A DNA stretch of 64,000 nt from Lumbricus rubellus (GCA_945859605.1 OX243812.1:43707009-43771008), one strand, 5' to 3'; positions 45,075 through 58,018 are shown, counted from the first letter of the stretch. The notes: generated by a model not told the origin, from the letters alone. Translations and numbers: made by a program.

Positions 45075-47216
45075 GAGCTGCAGTCACAGCTCTGGTTAAT
45101 CTTTTGCTGGCGGGCACATGCCCCCCTCAGATTCGAGCGACCCTTTTTGGAGGCACTCTCTTTGCTTTGCGCAAAAGCTCAGGGGGTTTGCGCCCAATAG
45201 TCATTGGCTATCTTTGGCGTAGGCTGACCGCCAAATGCGCAAACGCTTATGCTGCACCTAGGGTTGCGACATATTTGTCACCAAGGCAGGTGGGAGTGGG
45301 CGTGGCCGGAGGCTGCGAAGCAGCAGCGCACGCCGCAAGGCGCTTCTTGGACAACTTGGACAATGACTCTATGCTAGTGAAACTAGACTTTTCAAATGCT
45401 TTTAATAGCCTTTACAGAGATCAGATGCTGAACTCTGCTTTTGCAATTCTCCCCGAGCTCGCATCTTTTTGCCACTTGGCCTATGCCGAACCTTCGAGCC
45501 TGAAATACGGCACATGAATTCTTCTCTCCCAGGTTGGTCCTCAACAAGGCGACCCCTTGGGACCCTGACTCTTCTGTTTGCCTCTCCAACCCATCTTGGC
45601 GGAATTGGCATCCCCTCTCACTCTAGGTTACCTAAATGACCTCACTCTGGGTGGGAAGGCGCAAGTAGTTGCTGATGATGTTAAACTACTGGAGCTGAAA
45701 ATGCCGGGATTTAGGTCTTGAATTTAACCGCTCAAAATGTGAGGTGATTTCGCAGGATCCTGGTCTCGCAGCGGATCATCACGCTTTGGACTTCTTCACA
45801 TACACTAGCCCTCAAATGGCATCGCTTTTGGGTGCACCGCTGTCCACGCTTGGTGCGCTAGAAAAGGCCTTGGAGGAGCGAACGACAGAGCTCAGGCGGG
45901 CGCTCGCAAGACTGCAGGATATTGGAAGACACGACGCTCTTACCCTTTTGAGATACTCGTTGAATTCATCTCGACTTCTCTATACATTACGTTGCTGCCC
46001 CTGTGCGGACCACCCGGGCCTGGCGCTTTTCGACGCGACCCTACATTCGGGACTAACCGAGATCTTAAATCTGTCCCTGTCAGAGGATCAGTGGCTTCAA
46101 GCCTCATTGCCAATCAAAGATGGTGGACTGGGCATTCGATCTGTAACCTTGCTGGCATTACCCGCCTTTCTGGCTTCCGCCGCAGGTACACTTCCGCTCC
46201 AGTCAATCATGCTAGGTGAGCCATTCCCTGCCGATCTAAAACATGGAGAGATGTTGTCCCGCTGGCTAACGGCCAGTTCGGTGCAGCTTCCTGACAGCAC
46301 AGGCAATCATCTTGGGAAAAACCACTGACAGAAAAGATCGTATCTGACTTGCACGCCAGGCTTCAGGACCCACTCCATCAAGCGCGTCTCAGAGCTGTCT
46401 CTGCCCCGCACGCAGGCGATTGGTTGCTTGCTCTCCCTATAACCTCGTGCGGGCTCAGACTTGACGACGAGTCAGTCAGAGTAGCAGTTGGTCTCCGGCT
46501 GGGGGTTCCCCTCTGTGAACCGCACAGATGCCCTTGCGGCTCTGCCGTGGCCACTGACGGCCTGCACGGGCTCTCCTGCTCTTTGGGTCCAGGTCGTTCA
46601 TCCAGACATGCGACCCTGAACGATATTGTCTTCCGAGGTTTGACCCGGGCTGGCTTCCCTTCCACTAAGGAACCCGTTGGCCTGTCAAGGGCTGACGGCA
46701 AGAGACCTGATGGTCTCACTCTGATTCCGTGGCGTGCTGGTCGCTGCCTCATTTGGGATGCGACCGTGACCGACACCTCAGCCGTTTCTTATCTACCCGA
46801 CACTTCTCGGGTGGCGGGTGCGGCGGCCGAGAGAGCAGCGGCCCTCAAACACACAAAATACTGTCAGTTGTCTGAAACCCATCTGTTTATTCCTTTGGCT
46901 TTCGAAACCCTAGGCCCCATCAACAACGAGGGCTTGACTTTCCTTTCTGCTTTGGGACAAAGCATAAGCACTGCAACTGGGGACGTCCGCGAAACGTCTT
47001 ACTTGTTTCAGCGGCTTTCGCTAACGATTCAGCGCTTCAACTATGTCGCTTTTAGGGGTACTTTCTCCAACTTGGACCTTCTTGACGATTAGGGTCCATT
47101 CCAGACAAATTTGTTTTTATCGAGAGAGTTGAAGTCCCCGAGGAATCATGTTTACATCGGGGCCAAAAAAAATTTAAAAAAATTTAAAAAATAAAAAATA
47201 AAAAATAATTATAATA
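45075..47216 (+). pseudogene. TAA-associated LINE copy 8: RT and endonuclease, several lesions
   Basis: Begins inside RT (ALVNLLLAGTCPPQIRATLF). Motif A KLDFSNAFNSLYRDQM, then a stop at about 45,515, motif B VGPQQGDPLGP with a stop just after, and motif C changed to GYLNDLTLGG (usual YLDD). From 45,744 LLGAPLSTLGALEKALEE and GGLGIRSV; a frameshift near 46,300; then SAPHAGDWLLALPITSCG, CPCG...HGLSC, SSRH, ADGKRPDGLTLIPW with IWD, ETLGPINNEG, ending DLLDD at 47,092. The 3' UTR hairpin CCCCGAGG...CATCGGGG is at about 47,135-47,164, then an A-rich tail. Confidence 0.88.
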
Positions 47217-47307
47217 TTTGTTTGCACATTTTAAAACGGAAATAAATGATGGTTTAATAATAAAAAAAAAATTAAAAAAAAAAAAAAAAAATTAATAATA
47301 ACAAAAT

Positions 47308-47371
<64 letters not shown>

Positions 47372-47384
47372 GCAATAATAATAA
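47308..47384. repeat. (TAA)n microsatellite
   Basis: About 24 units with CAA variants after an A-rich LINE tail. Confidence 0.95.
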
Positions 47385-47826
<442 letters not shown>

Positions 47827-48205
47827 GTGACGGACACCGTGGCTCCATCTTACCTTAGCTCTACATCGGGCGCAGCTGGAGCGGCGGCTGAGCTGGCTGC
47901 CATCAGAAAGAATGCGAAGTACAGTGAACTGTCCAAAACCTACTTATTTGTGCCGCTGGCCTTCGAGACCCTAGGTCCAATCAACGAAAGCGGTCTTGTT
48001 TTTATCAAAGATCTTGGAAGACGTCTTTCCGAATTTTCAAGGGAGTCTAGAGAAACTTGCTATCTCTTCCAGCGGTTGTCGATTTCAATCCAGCGCTTTA
48101 ATGCCGTGGCCTTCCGAGGCTCTTTCTGTTCAAACCCTGAAGACGAGGCCTGACAATTCTGGACTAGTTTTTAAACAATAATTAGTTTTTAAACAATAAT
48201 TAGTT
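47827..48205 (+). pseudogene. TAA-associated LINE fragment 10, near-identical to copy 5
   Basis: 108 residues from VTDTVAPSYLSSTSG to NPEDEA, differing from the protein at 2,372-2,700 by one residue (Ala for Ser). The 3' UTR is also the same but the 18-bp segment AGTTTTTAAACAATAATT is duplicated in tandem at 48,167-48,204 before the TAA tract. Confidence 0.88.
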
Positions 48206-48282
48206 TATAATAATAATAGTAATAATAATAATAATATTAATGATAATAATAATCTGATAGTAATAATAATAGTAACTCCCCC

Positions 48283-48312
<30 letters not shown>
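48206..48312. repeat. (TAA)n with TAG/TGA variants
   Basis: Irregular tract: TAATAATAG blocks, a CTGATAG interruption at about 48,253, and a clean TAA run at 48,283-48,312. Confidence 0.9.
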
Positions 48313-48314
<2 letters not shown>

Positions 48315-48745
48315 CTGGCCTGGGATGCTACGGTAGTCCACACCTGCGCGGCATCCTACATCGCTCGCACAGCGAATGCGGCGGGTGCTGCTGCGGAACA
48401 AGCCGCCGTACGTAAAACCGAAAAGTACGCGGGGCTACCATCATCACACATCTTTGTTCCCATTGCCCTGGAAACACTGGGTCCCATCAACTCTGCCGGG
48501 CTCAGTTTCATCCGCGAGGTTGGTCAGCGTCTCTCGGTCATTTCTGGTGAGCCGCGAGAAGCAACTTTTCTCTTCCAGCGCATTTCCATCTGTCTGCAGC
48601 GCTACAATGCCATCGCTTTTCGTGGTCCCTTTAATATTGTCGCGGAGGACGAGGCCTGATTTTCTTTACATTGAATAACAGCTCCTATCATAATTTTTTG
48701 AAATCCCGAGGAATCCTAGGTACCTCGGGGAAAAAATAAAAAATA
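48313..48745 (+). pseudogene. TAA-associated LINE fragment 11, C-terminus
   Basis: Begins LAWDATVVHTCAASYIARTA (just after the PD of the endonuclease) and runs in one frame to AEDEA and stop at 48,657-48,659. It is closely related to the copy at 52,199-53,372. The hairpin CCCGAGGAATCCTAGGTACC then TCGGGG is at about 48,704-48,730. Confidence 0.85.
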
Positions 48746-48767
48746 AATAATAATAATAATAATAATG

Positions 48768-49100
48768 GGCCTACTATAGTGTACGCAGACGAATAGGGCC
48801 TAATTATAATAATATTAATAATAATAAAAATGTTTTCGACGTTTGATAATTTCCACAGGTATTTCTTTCTTTGAATTCTATGAGTTTCTTAGGCCATTCA
48901 CGTTGCATTGTCTGTTTTGGGTCAGCTGTTTTCGACGTCTGAATGTCTTATACATATTTCTTACCCGAGTTGCATTAAACTTCACGAGCGGTTTGCTCGA
49001 TATTTAACCTTAGTATAAAGTCTATGTGCGACCCAGACAATGATAAGTTTCGTTTCTGGGTCAGCTTAAGATAAATGGATAATTTATAATAATAATAATA
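48768..49100. other. Non-coding spacer between LINE copies
   Basis: Contains short TAA runs at both ends, AATAATATTAATAATAATAA near 48,807, and a TAGGGCCTA motif. No gene seen. Confidence 0.6.
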
Positions 49101-52100
49101 ACTGTGAGCGGGTCTCAATCTCAGACCGCCGCTTCACAGAAGGCGAGGGGTACTTGCAGCATGTTTGGGACCATTAGGCAGCTACACAACAAGGATGGAA
49201 AGGTCCATCTCCACGGCCCACGCCAGAATCCATGCCCGGGGTCTCACAAACCCCCTAGGGAAAACACTGCCACTGACACGATCTCAGATGCCCGGAGTGC
49301 TCAGTCTGCAGATCCATCTGTACCTCAGCCACCCAACCCTGCGGAGTTGGCAGAAGATGCGGACGGCCTTGGGTCTGGGGAAGAATTCCCCATCCAGTAC
49401 TGAAAAACAGACTGCTCAAGCATGTTCCTAAGGCGGCCAGACCAGCAGTAGGCAGACTGCTGACATCGGTCATCAATAAGATCATTTCAGACCCCCTTAA
49501 CCCCCTCCACTGGCAAATTCTGATTGCTTTTGGGGCTCTCATTTTAGAGCAGCCGGTTAGAGGCGGCAAACGTCACAACCTAACCTCAACTATTAAAGGT
49601 CGAGTCGACAACTTCTCGACTATTTGGCCTCTCAAGATAGATGACCTGTTCGCACCAGACATGTCACACCCCAGAACCGCTGCCAAAAGTGTTCATATGG
49701 TTGATGATCAGGAAATAATAGCGGCAGCGGTATCTTCCAAGCTGGAAGATGGTAATATAAAAGCAGCGGTCAGAATACTGTGTTCAGAGGATAAACCAGT
49801 CCCAAATAACCTCGACACTCTGGAAGAATTAAGCTCCAAACACCCACACCATCCTCCTGACCGACCAATTATACCAATGGAAACCCCAGTACCTCCATTT
49901 CAAACCATTGAGGAGGAAGTGCGTATACACATCCGTTCCTTTCCAGCAGGTTCATCTGGGGGACCCGATGGTCTTAGACCCCAACATTTGCTCGATTTGA
50001 CAAATTGCAAAGACATTGGCCCCGAACTGATCTCAGCGATCACAGCCCTTGTTAATTTGCTACTGGCTGGAATTTGCCCCAACGAAGTCCGTTCGACTCT
50101 TTTTGGTGGCACACTGTTTGCCTTTCGGAAAAAGTCCGGAGGACTTCGACCTATTGTTATAGGTTATTGCTGGCGTAGGTTGAGCTCTAAGTGTGCGAAC
50201 ACTTTCGCACTCCCAAGAGTTTCAAACTATTTCTCTCATAAACAAGTGGGGGTGGGCACCTCTGTAGGATGCGAAGCAGCTGTCCATACAGTTAGGCGCT
50301 TCATAAGCAAGATGGAAGAAGGCTCAATACTTGTAAAACTTGCTTTCTCTAACGCATTCAATAGTTTATACAGAGACCGAATGTTGTCCTCAGTACTTGA
50401 CACTCTACCTGAACTTCTACCATATTGCAATTTGGCTTATGCAGAAACTTCTGACCTAAAGTTCGGTCGTTTATTTCTACGGTCCAAAGTGGGCCCGCAG
50501 CAAGGTCCGTTGCTGTTTTGTCTCCCGTTGCAATCGATATTACTGAACTTATGCTCCCTTTGGTTCTAGGTTATCTCGATGATGTTACGTTGGGAGGGGC
50601 GGCAGCGGGGGTGGCTGCCGACGTTGAGACTATCGAACGTGAGTGCATGGAACTGGGGTTGTCCCTAAACCATGCGAAATGCGAAGTAATAACGCATTCC
50701 ATCGACTCACAGTTGCCTGAACCGCTCAGTCACTTTTCAGTCACTGCACCGGAGAAAGCCGTTCTTCTTGGTGCTCCACTTTCCACGTTGGACGCACTCA
50801 CGGCCTGTCTTGAAAAAAGATGCTCTGAGCTTTCTCTGGCCCTGTCCAGATTGGTAAGCGTCACTAAACACGACGCTCTGATTCTACTGAGATGTTCACT
50901 CAGCTCCCCCAAGCTGATGCACATCCTCCGTTGCAGTCTTTGTTCGGACCATCCTCTTCTTGAACAATATGATGCTCTGTTGAGAGCTGGTCTCTGTTCG
51001 ATTTTGAATCTTTCGCTGACAGATGATCAATGGTTGCAGGCCACCCTCCCTGTTAAAGCTGGTGGTCTGGGTATCCGCAGGGTATCCTCGCTTACGCTTC
51101 CTGCCTTTTTGGCCTCCGCTGCAGGTACCCTCGCCCTCCAAACCTCCATGCTGAGCAATGTGGACATGGAAACAGACCCACAGTTTTCTACCTCGTTTGA
51201 GCATTGGTGCTTAAAATATCCTACATACCGTACTGATGGAGAACTTTCTCACAGGCAATCCTTCTGGGATAAACCGGTTATTGCAGAATCAATAGCCGAG
51301 CTTGACCACTTTCACACTAGTGATTACCACCAAGCTCGTTTGAAAGCAGTCTCAGCACCTCATGCAGGTGACTGGCTGTTTGCCTTACCCATAAGTACAT
51401 GCGGTCTCAGGCTGGATGACGAGGCGGTTAGGATAGCGGTGGGCCTCCGTCTAGGTACCGTCATTTGTCATCCACACAGCTGCCCGTGTGGCACTCATGT
51501 GACCGCTGAAGGATCGCACGGCCTCTCGTGCCGTCCTGGTCCTGGTCGTCAGGCCCGACATGCGGTCCTGAATGACCTAATCTGCAGGGGCCTTGTTCAG
51601 GCAGGCATTCCGGCAGTTAAGGAACCACCTGGTTTGTCAAGGTCGGATGGCAAAAGACCAGACGGCCTTACATTGATTCCCTGGCGCTCGGGTCGTTGTT
51701 TGACCTGGGACGTTACAGTGGCAGATACCGTGGCTACCTCTTATCTCGCCACAACCTCCATTCGGATGGGGGGGGGGGCGCTGCCGAACTGGCTGAAGCC
51801 AGGAAAAACACAAAATATGCACATTTGATGCAAACCTACCACTTTGTCCCATTGGCTTTTGAAACAATGGGGCCAATTAACGCCAAGGGACAGGCATTTC
51901 TCGCCGACCTGGGTCGTCTCTTGAGCCAAATTTCAGGCGACGCAAGAGAAACAAGCTTCTTGTTTCAGCGCCTGTCTATCACCATTCAGCGTTTTAATGC
52001 TGTTGCTTTCCACAGCACTTTTGTTCTTCCTGATCTTGACATGGATGGCCACTCTAGAGTTTAAATTTCTTATTAATATCTGACACCTGAGGGATTATAG

Positions 52101-52120
52101 ATACCTCGGGTACTTAAAAA
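49101..52120 (+). pseudogene. TAA-associated LINE copy 12, nearly full length, motif A Asp lost
   Basis: N-terminal Cys/His region CSMFGTIRQLHNKDGKVHLHG...CPGSH; frameshift near 49,400; then a linker and RT (49,440-50,540) with SFPAGSSGGPDGLRPQHLLD, motif A altered to KLAFSNAFNSLYRDRM (Asp replaced by Ala), motif B shortened to GPQQGPLLFCLPL with a frame change, and GYLDDVTLGG (motif C). 50,518-51,828 continues through GGLGIRRV, SAPHAGDWLFALPIS, CPCG...HGLSC, RH, SDGKRPDGLTLIPW with TWD. A poly-G run at about 51,768 shifts the frame; the C-terminus ends DMDGHSRV at 52,064. Hairpin CCTGAGG...CCTCGGG at 52,086-52,110. Confidence 0.9.
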
Positions 52121-52198
52121 AAAATAATAGTAGTAATAATAATAATAATAACAATAATAATAATAATAATAATAAAAAAATAAAAAAATAATAATAAT
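52121..52198. repeat. (TAA)n / (TAG)n tract
   Basis: Interrupted by AAAAAATAAAAAAA. Confidence 0.93.
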
Positions 52199-53388
52199 TG
52201 CTCTGACCACTCAACCTTAGAAAGGCTTGACAACATCATGAGAGTTGGCCTCGAAGCCATCGTCAACGTCAAACTGGACAACACCCAATGGCTGCAGGCT
52301 ACGTTACCCATCAGACATGGCGGTCTGGGCGTGAGGAGGGTTGGATCGCTGGCTTCTTCTGCCTGGCATCAGCTGCGACAACCCTCGCACTCCAGTCAGC
52401 CATTCTTGACCTCAGCTCTGCGGCGTCTGATCCGCATTTGGGTGATATCTTGATGGCTCGTAGGGATACACTTCCATCGTGTGTCGATCCGTTGCCGGCT
52501 AAACAGGCAACATGGGACAAGCCAGTAATCGATGCGGACAAATCGGCAGTTTGGGGTAACAGCACCAACCCAATTGACCGAGCGCGCTTGCTGGCAGTGA
52601 GCTCCCCTCACTCCGGCGACTGGTTGACAGCCCTTCCAATCCCATCGTGCGGCCTTTGCCTCAGCAATGAGGCAGTGCGCGTGGCAGTTGGTCTTCGGTT
52701 GGGTCTGAGTCTTTGCAGCCCACATCAATGTGGCTGCGGTGCTCTGGTGGGCCCCGATGGCCAACACGGTCTCGCATGTAGAATGGCTTTTGTTCGGTCC
52801 TTTCGTCATCACACCATCAATGATATAGTCTGGCGGGCGTTGCAGAGAGCCGATGTCCCAAGTTGTAAAGAGCCGTCTGGTCTATCTCGCATAGACGGCA
52901 AGAGACCTGATGGGGCCACACTGATCCCCTGGGCAGCAGGCAAGCATCTGGCCTGGGACGCCACGGTGGTACACACCTGCGCGGCATCCTATATCGCTCA
53001 CACAGCAAATGTGGCGGGATCCGCTGCGGAACAAGCCGCCGTACGAAAAATCGAGAAGTACGTGGGGCTGCCATCTTCACACCTCTTTCTTCCCATTGCC
53101 CTGGAAACACTGGGCCCCATCAACTCTGCCGGGCTCAGTTTCATCCGCGAGGTTGGCCAACGTCTCTCGGTCATTTCTGGCGAGTCGCGTGAGGTGACAT
53201 TTTTGTTCCAGCGCCTTTCTATCTGTATCCAGCGCTACAACGCCATAGCATTTCGTGGCACTTTTAATACTGTTGCGGAGGACGAGGCCTGATCTTCTAA
53301 ACACACAAAAACAGCTCCAAGCATAATTTCTGTAAATCCCGAAGGATCCTAGGTACCTCGGGTAAAAAAAAAATTTAAAAAAATAAAA
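52199..53388 (+). pseudogene. TAA-associated LINE copy 13, RT thumb plus endonuclease
   Basis: Starts SDHSTLERLDNIMRVGLEAI, QWLQATLPIRHGGLGVRRVG, shifts frame near 52,355, then a 334-residue frame (52,288-53,292): SSPHSGDWLTALPIPSCG, CGCG...HGLAC, RSFRHHTINDIV, IDGKRPDGATLIPW with AWD, ETLGPINSAGLSFIREVG, C-terminus AEDEA. Hairpin CCCGAAGGATCCTAGGTACC then TCGGG at 53,338-53,361. Confidence 0.88.
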
Positions 53389-53512
<124 letters not shown>

Positions 53513-53641
53513 GTCGCTTTTAGGGGCACTTTCGCCGATCAGGATACGGAATATGAATAGGGCCGTTCCAGACTGATTTTATATTAGGCGGTAGATAAGT
53601 CCCTGAGGGATCCTGTATACCTCGGGGCAAAAAAAATAAAA
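53513..53641 (+). pseudogene. TAA-associated LINE fragment 14, last ~15 residues and 3' UTR
   Basis: VAFRGTFADQDTEYE then stop. Hairpin CCCTGAGG...CCTCGGGG at about 53,602-53,629 and an A-rich tail. Only ~125 bp were inserted. Confidence 0.82.
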
Positions 53642-53654
53642 TAATAATAATAAT

Positions 53655-55446
53655 CCATCCAAAAGAAGATAACGATCTGGTGAAAGTTATCACAAGACTT
53701 GAGACATTACATCCGCACGATTCATTCACCCTATTGAGGAGCAGTTTAAGCATCCCGAAACTTTTGTATACGCTAAGAACATCAGCCTGTTTCCTGAGCG
53801 AAGGACTTCTACACAACTTCGACAACGCCTTGAGAAAGGGCTTATGCAGTCTTCTCAACATTCACATGAGCGACGATCAGTGGATCCAGGTATCTCTACC
53901 TGTGAGGAATGGTGGTCTGGGGATTCGTAGTGCCGTTATGCTGGCAACTTCCGCCTTTTTGGCATCAGCCGCTGGCACACGAAGCCTTCAAGACAAAATT
54001 CTACACGATGTCGATGTGTCACTTGTGGACCCACTTGTGGAGGAGGCTTTCAATTCGTGGTCATTAAGATCGAACGCACCTCCTCCCATAGAGCAGAAGG
54101 CTCATGCACAGAGAGAATGGGACAGCGCAATTATCACACATGCACTTGAAGACCTATCAGAAAGAACAACTGATTCTTCAGACAAAGCCCGCTTTTTAGC
54201 CGCGCAATCACCACATTCAGGGGACTGGCTTCATGCACTTCCGATAGCAGCAGCCGGACTACGAATGTCGGGAGACACGTTGCGAATAGCAGCCGGTGTC
54301 ACGAAATAGAGTATCCCCCGTATTAATAGTATCTCCCAAATGAGGAAAAGTAAAAAAAACACTTACGCGTGCATTTATTTTTGCAAATTAATTTTCATCT
54401 GCTTTGTTTTGAACAATGACACTAACAGGTATGTTTATTCCGACTAGATAATTTGTTTTGCTTTGGTTTTATAGCACTTAAAACATTTAAAACACTTAAA
54501 AACACTCGGAGACACTACATAAATCGAGTTGCCTTTCTCTGAGCATTGCTTAGGTCAATTAAAACAATTAGAGTCACTTTAAATTTTTATTAGAGTATAA
54601 AGTTTTTAATTATACACATTTTTCACAAAATGGGATAGAATGCCCCGGATAATCTAGATCGGTTAATTCCATCCGGGGGGATAGATTAATTCATCCTCCC
54701 GGATAGCTTTCAGGGGGGATAATCCTTTTCGTGTCACCGGCATTCGACTAGTCACTGCGTTGTGTGAAAAGCACACATGCAAATGTGGCGCCATAGTCAA
54801 ATCCAATGGCCTGCACGGATTCTCTTGCAACAAAGGAGCTGGAAGGCAGCAGCGTCACGGTATGATCAATGACGTTCTTTTGCGTGCATTCGCAAGAGCT
54901 AAAATACCAGCCATAAAGGAACCGAATGGTCTCTCCCGATCTGATGGCAAAAGGCCAGATGGAGTTGCCACCATTCCTTGGCACAGAGGTCTCTGCTTGG
55001 CGTGGGATGTGACGGTACCGGACACGTTTGCAACATCATACAGACATTTAACTGCAGAAAGTGCAGGTGCCGCGGCGGAAAGAGCACTCGTAATAAAGAG
55101 AGCAAATATGCAGACTTAGCAAGATCGCATCATTTCGTTCCGGTTGCAGTCGAAACAGCAGGCAGCTGGGACACAGATTCTCTGCATTTCATACAAGATC
55201 TAGGACGAAAAATTTCAGTGGCCAAAGGAGACAAGCGTGAGACGAGCCATCTGCTCCAACGTCTATCAGTCGCCCTACAAATAGGGAACTCTTTGTCTGT
55301 TTTGGGAACGACAGACTCAAACAGTCAAGACACATGGAGGTCTTGCACTGAAGAACTATGTTAGCTCTTTTTGTGAACAGGAGCATTTCCATTAGACTTT
55401 AAATGACTTTGTTATTTTCTTTGGAAAAAAATAAATGTGTGTTGAT
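53655..55446 (+). pseudogene. TAA-associated LINE copy 15, divergent subfamily, split by a 440-bp element
   Basis: 53,680-54,296: LRSSLSIPKLLYTLRTSACF, QWIQVSLPVRNGGLGIRSAV, QSPHSGDWLHALPIAAAG. It is broken within RIAAG by the element at 54,297-54,736 and resumes with IRLVTALCEKHTCKCGAIVK, HGFSC, RQQRHGMIND, SDGKRPDGVATIPW with AWD. A frameshift near 55,110 precedes KYADLARSHHFVPVAVE, TAGSWDTDSLHFIQDLG and LLQRLSVALQIGN, stop at 55,362-55,364. It shares the GSW-type C-terminus with copy 7. The 3' end is AAAAAAATAAATGTG, without the CCTCGGG hairpin. Confidence 0.87.
54297..54736. mobile_element. 440-bp element flanked by CCGG
   Basis: Starts TGTCACGAAA and ends TTTCGTGTCA (complement TGACACGAAA). 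CCGG lies on both sides (54,293-54,296 and 54,737-54,740) and the LINE reading frame is restored if element plus one CCGG is removed, so this is a real insertion. Subterminal TATCCCCC / GGGGGATA blocks occur at both ends. No coding region. Superfamily not recognised. Confidence 0.85.
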
Positions 55447-55539
55447 AATAATAATAATAATACTACTATTACTACTACTACTACTAATAATAATAATTTA
55501 ATAATAATAATAAAAACCAAATTTTGTTGAATAACAGTG

Positions 55540-55612
<73 letters not shown>
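55447..55612. repeat. (TAA)n / (TAC)n tract
   Basis: TAATAATAATACTACTATTACTAC, then mixed sequence, then about 25 TAA units at 55,540-55,612. Confidence 0.95.
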
Positions 55613-55615
<3 letters not shown>

Positions 55616-56178
55616 CGGAACGGCCCTTCGAACAAGATGACGGTATGTTTACGCTGTGAGAGGATAATTGGTCTGTAATACGCTCTTTTACTACTGGAAC
55701 CACTTTGCACAGTTTCTTTTCAAGTCTATCTTCTTATTTGATAGCAGGGTTTTACCCGGTTTGAAAAGTTTGTTCCTTCTTGTTCACGTTTTCACTCAAT
55801 TGTACCTCATAAGTGTTGAACTTTATAAGTAGCGCTATAGTATAACGACTATGTTTACTCTAAAGTTGTGTAGTGGATGTTCTTGTTCCTCACTTCTTTA
55901 CTTAACTTCCGTACAGGCTGAGCCGAATGGCTAGTTTGTGTCTCTGAGATATTCAATATTAATCCTATTAAATCTCTTAATTATAAAGGTGATCAGCTTC
56001 GTTTCTTAACAATAAGCACGACCCTTAACGCTAGCGGGTAATGCCCCATGGCACACCTGTAGTTTAATCGGCACACCTGTTGTTTCACTGTTCAACACAT
56101 GACAATAGAATCGGAGTCGCGCTGGATTATTAATGGATTATTAATCGTCTACGAAAAACTACGAAAATTTGCCTTTGA
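55613..56178 (+). other. Possible 5' UTR of LINE copy 16
   Basis: Non-coding 566 bp between the TAA tract and the first LINE codons. As the TAA tract is the insertion boundary in other copies, this may be the true 5' UTR of a full-length element. No second copy in the window allows a test. Confidence 0.4.
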
Positions 56179-57754
56179 CATGCACCTACGAAATGGCAAG
56201 CAAATGTGATCGCCTGGGGGTCACAATCAGCACCCGATGGTTTGGACGTCTCAATACCCCCTCGTTCATCACAGAAGTCGCGCGGAATCTGCAGTGTATG
56301 CAGAGTAGAAAGACAACTGCACAACCGGGATGGAAAGGTCCATCTCCATGGACCCAGAAGCCAACCATGCCTAGGTTCACACAAACCACCTCTCGAACCG
56401 CACCAACTGGACCAGATAGATTCAGCGCCAGATGATCGCAGCACCAACAGAAAGGTAAAAGAGTCAGAAATCCGCAGTACATCACAAGCGGGTCCAACCA
56501 CGCTCTTGCAACAGGAAGTCAGAGGATCTGAAGCTGACAGAGAGGGAGACAGTGGATGCGGCCGTGTCCACGACAAAATCACCCATCCGTCGCTACCACA
56601 CAAGATCCTCAAGCGCATTCCAAAAGCAGCCAGACCAAGCGCGGGAAGACTGCTGATCTCAATCATAAATAAAATCCTTAAAGATGCGGACAATCCATCA
56701 CTCTGGCACATGCTGATGACCTTCGCAGCCGGTGTCCTGGAAAAACCACGAAGGGGCGGTAAGCGCCACAATTTATCGTCAACAATCAAAAAGAGAGTGG
56801 ACTGCTTTCAAACGGAATGGCCAATGAAGTGGACGGAAATTTCAACACATGACCTCAGTGACAAGAAAGAAAAAGGATACTCTAAAGAAAGCGATGACCA
56901 AGCAGTGGCTGCAGCGGTGGCGTCGAAGCTGGAGGACGGAAACATAAGAGCAGCGGTGAGAATTCTATGCTCAAGCGACAGACCGGCGAAGGCAGACCAG
57001 GATACACTAGAGGAACTACGCCTGAAACATCCGAACCCCCGAGCAACCGACCGCTGAGTTGTACTGAACCCCGAACAACGCCTCTACAGATCACGGAGGA
57101 GCAAGTGAGAGGCCAGATTCGATCCTTCCCCGCTGGTTCCACAGGAGGTCCGGACGGTATCCGACCACAACATCTGGTGGATCTGATTAGCTGCACAGAG
57201 TTCGCAGTGGAACTCACATCGTCTATCACAGGCCTGGTCAACCTAATCCTGACAGGGGCGTGTCCAGATCAGATTAAACCGATCTTATTCGGAGGCACGC
57301 TAATGGCACTGCGAAAGAAGACGGGAGGACTGCGTCCGTTAGTAATCGGTTACTATTGGCTAAGACTAACATCTAAATGCGCTAGCTCCCACGCACTTCC
57401 AAAGGCAGCAGCCTTCCTCGCGCCGCAGCAGGTCGGAGTGGGTGTGGCGGGAGGAGCGGAAGCCGCAGTTCACTCAGCCAGAAGATTCCTCGAAGAAATG
57501 CCTGCAGACTCCATTCTTGTAAAACTGGATTTTACAAACGCATTTAACAGCTTGTACAGAAATAACATGATGTCAACGCTAGATGAATTTGCACCGGAAC
57601 TGACGTCATACTGCCGACTCGCCTATGACGAAGTTACGATATTGCAGTTCGGGCAGTACACACAGTCGGCCCACAGCAAGGTGACCCTCTTGGACCACTG
57701 CTGTTCTGTCTTCCACTGCAACCAATCTTGCAGAAGATGGCGTCTGAACTGACG

Positions 57755-57792
57755 CTGGGCTATCTGGACGACGTGTCGTCCAGATAGCCCAG
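57755..57792. repeat. 18-bp perfect palindrome arms at the YLDD codons
   Basis: CTGGGCTATCTGGACGAC (57,755-57,772), spacer GT, then its exact reverse complement (57,775-57,792). The first arm encodes GYLDD of RT; the second begins the foreign segment. Confidence 0.92.
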
Positions 57793-58018
57793 ATCTGCCA
57801 TAGGGATGATAGAAATAGGCATACATAAAAAGGCTGGAGGTCCTCAACCTGTCGACATACAGAACAATAAAGATAATTAATCAACTTAATGGAACATAAG
57901 CGTAATAACTATCTAACAAATGAAGAAATTGCTTGTTCCTTCCGTCAATAGCTTGCGCTTCCGTCGATCGCCGGACAATCCAACTTCCTTCTGCTGCTCC
58001 ATCTCTGTCACCATATTA
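57775..58018. other. Foreign 244-bp segment inside LINE RT
   Basis: Begins with an inverted copy of the preceding 18 bp and ends ...ACCATATTAAT; LINE codons (GGRTAVVAEDI) resume right after. No target duplication or inverted termini seen. Not TAA-rich. Confidence 0.75.

Noticed and set aside
49255..49569. Antisense frames inside the LINE copies (for example 56,130-56,789 and 60,246-60,572, minus)
   Set aside because: They mirror the RT coding strand and have no domain of their own.
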